Positions 62,833 to 64,000 of a stretch of DNA of 64,000 bases are shown piece by piece. Every line of letters begins with the position of its first letter. The stretch's first letter is position 1. Origin of the DNA: Bacillota bacterium (GTDB lineage Bacteria; Bacillota; Clostridia; Oscillospirales; Oscillospiraceae); contig JAEWKA010000001.1 in the NCBI GenBank assembly GCA_023386265.1, forward strand, positions 62,001 to 126,000, read 5' to 3'. The notes under the pieces were generated by a model that saw only the letters and a list, made by a program, of their open reading frames with translations, was not told where the DNA came from and made no database searches. The position numbers were made by a program, and so were the translations under genes.

Positions 62833-63483
62833 ATGATTCCTAAAAAAGCTTTAAATGGCAAAGGCTTTACGCTCATAGAGTTAATCGTGGTGATTGCTAT
62901 ATTGGGAGTGCTGGCAGCAGTTGTCATCCCTAATTATATTGGCTATGTCGAAAAGGCAAATGTCGCAGTCGATAACGCGAATATTCAAGTTCTCAATGGA
63001 ATAACGGCCACATATAAGGGATTTAAAGGTATCAACACAGCAGATGTTTTCGACGGTATACTGACGGATGCAGGCAGAATGCAAAAATTAGTCACGGAGG
63101 GATTTCTCGAAAAAGCCGTGACTCTTAAGCAAAAGGATGCGTCACTTGTTTGGGATATTCCAAGTCAAACATGGCTACTTAATTCGAAGACATCCACTCC
63201 GGTCACTATAGCAGTGACGAGCGTTTCCTTGAATTTAACATCATTTAGTACTTCGCCATATACAACAGGATATAATCCTAATGAGCATCAATTAATAGCA
63301 ACAGTTTATCCCGCGAACGCAACAAATAAAGCGGTTACGTGGACATCAAGCAATGACTATTATGCAACGGTAGATCAAAATGGATTGGTAACCTATGCAC
63401 ACGCAAATGGAGATGTTGTGATAACTGTAACGACTGTGGATGGACTCTACAAGGCGACATGCAATGTGCATACACAATGGTAG
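62833..63483 (+). CDS. Type IV pilin-like protein with C-terminal Big2 domain
   Basis: 216 residues. Prepilin leader and N-methylation site GKGFTLIELIVVIAILGVLA (cleavage after Gly, Phe+1, Glu+5). The middle is helical and pilin-like. Residues about 130-215 form a bacterial Ig-like Big2 domain (ATVYPANATNKAVTWTSSND, YATVDQNGLVTYAHANGD). GAGGAG precedes the ATG. No pilus assembly genes are in view. The Ig domain suggests adhesion. Confidence 0.88.
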   Translation: MIPKKALNGKGFTLIELIVVIAILGVLAAVVIPNYIGYVEKANVAVDNANIQVLNGITATYKGFKGINTADVFDGILTDAGRMQKLVTEGFLEKAVTLKQKDASLVWDIPSQTWLLNSKTSTPVTIAVTSVSLNLTSFSTSPYTTGYNPNEHQLIATVYPANATNKAVTWTSSNDYYATVDQNGLVTYAHANGDVVITVTTVDGLYKATCNVHTQW

Positions 63484-63589
63484 CTATAATACCAAGCATT
63501 GCGTAAAGAGTCTTGAAAAATATTTGTAAAACTTGCTCTCTCATGGAAACAGTGTTCCGTAAGGAGTGGGTTACATATCCGCATATACA

Positions 63590-63624
63590 AACACCCGCTC
63601 CGATTAATAATCAGAGCGGGTGTT
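63590..63624. terminator. Hairpin after the pilin gene
   Basis: AACACCCGCTC / GAGCGGGTGTT with a 13-base loop. The T-run is weak. Confidence 0.6.
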
Positions 63625-63711
63625 CGTATTCTGCTGGCTATATATTTGACTTAAAAAAGAGTTTTGTTTACATCTAAAGATGAAAGCAGGATGAACTTTA
63701 CAAATGGAAAA

Positions 63712-63966
63712 TTACAAGTTACCTTTTCGCCATTGTGAAAGCCACTTGTGCTTATCATTCGCAACAGCCTCTACTATTTCAAGTCCCGAATGAAAGCAAT
63801 CAAAGGTTCCCTCTGAGATTTCCTTCTCGACCAAACCCAGGAGATTGCCGTAATAATCTTCAGCGGTAATGTCGCTTGTTGTTTGAGTAAAATGCTGTTG
63901 ACTTTCCTCATCGGCAAGGCGGGCATATTCGTTCTTAACTTGAGCAATTAATTTATCTCGGTTCAT
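63712..63966 (-). CDS. Small hypothetical protein
   Basis: 84 residues (start MNRDKLIAQVKNEYARLADE), soluble, mostly helical and acidic. AAAGGAGA precedes the ATG at 63966. No family recognised. Confidence 0.55.
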   Translation of the reverse strand: MNRDKLIAQVKNEYARLADEESQQHFTQTTSDITAEDYYGNLLGLVEKEISEGTFDCFHSGLEIVEAVANDKHKWLSQWRKGNL

Positions 63967-64000
63967 TACACGTCTCCTTTTAGCTGAAATTATCTGTATA

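Overview
The window looks like a spore-forming clostridial Firmicute, probably Oscillospiraceae/Ruminococcaceae-like. This is inferred from a split sigma-K gene, clostridial ICE parts, S-layer and Spo0A-type genes, strong GGAGG ribosome sites and a mid-GC composition with AT-rich accessory stretches. No taxon can be fixed from the sequence alone.

Layout. (1) 1-6.9 kb is a sugar operon: the C-terminus of a Gfo/Idh/MocA oxidoreductase, a three-gene sugar ABC transporter (lipoprotein, ATPase, permease), xylose isomerase and an MFS transporter. (2) 7.5-9.27 kb is a large serine recombinase whose stop codon lies inside AATGA. The 3' half of sigK begins at exactly that point, the arrangement known for the sigK-intervening (skin) element. 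The 5' half of sigK is not in the window. (3) The sigK 3' half is cut a second time. After the YVSR codons (9564-9574) it stops, and the missing C-terminal codons, in frame, are at 51963-52031. The intervening 42.4 kb is an integrated element with its own serine recombinase at the left end, 11-bp core repeats at both ends and a reconstructed attP carrying perfect 14-bp inverted arms.

The 42-kb island is a patchwork. It has a radical-SAM / lipoprotein / ABC-2 exporter operon (14.6-20.6 kb) and a large S-layer-type protein (21.5-24.5 kb). Next come an IS3 remnant and an hsdR scrap, then c-di-GMP genes (PAS-EAL, Cache-GGDEF-HD-GYP, membrane GGDEF), a hemerythrin/rubredoxin/Hcp stress set and a TetR/DUF4386 pair. 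A c-di-GMP-I riboswitch precedes a stand-alone Spo0A C-terminal DNA-binding gene, and a second riboswitch has no gene behind it. A collapsed ICE backbone follows (virB4, VbhA-like, virB6, helicase and parA fragments, intact ssb), then secreted proteins and a nucleotidyltransferase pair with a striking operator. Broken protease and metallopeptidase genes, an intact tRNA-Ala(GGC) and a Fic gene complete it. Pieces of tRNA-Ala at 14.19, 20.97 and 44.72 kb suggest the island grew by successive insertions and deletions.

Right of the island (52.1-64 kb) is more ordinary chromosome: iron alcohol dehydrogenase, a DUF134 regulator with a NifX-type metal-cluster protein, small regulators, a Cys-rich protein, and a copper operon (HMA-SafE-cupredoxin fusion, CopA, lipoprotein, response regulator, histidine kinase). 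A type IV pilin-like protein with a Big2 domain ends the window.

The main point of interest is that a key late-sporulation sigma gene appears to be interrupted twice, by two unrelated serine-recombinase elements. The second also carries c-di-GMP signalling and a c-di-GMP-riboswitch-controlled Spo0A-like DNA-binding domain. Whether the second element is excised in the mother cell or has broken sporulation cannot be told from sequence alone.
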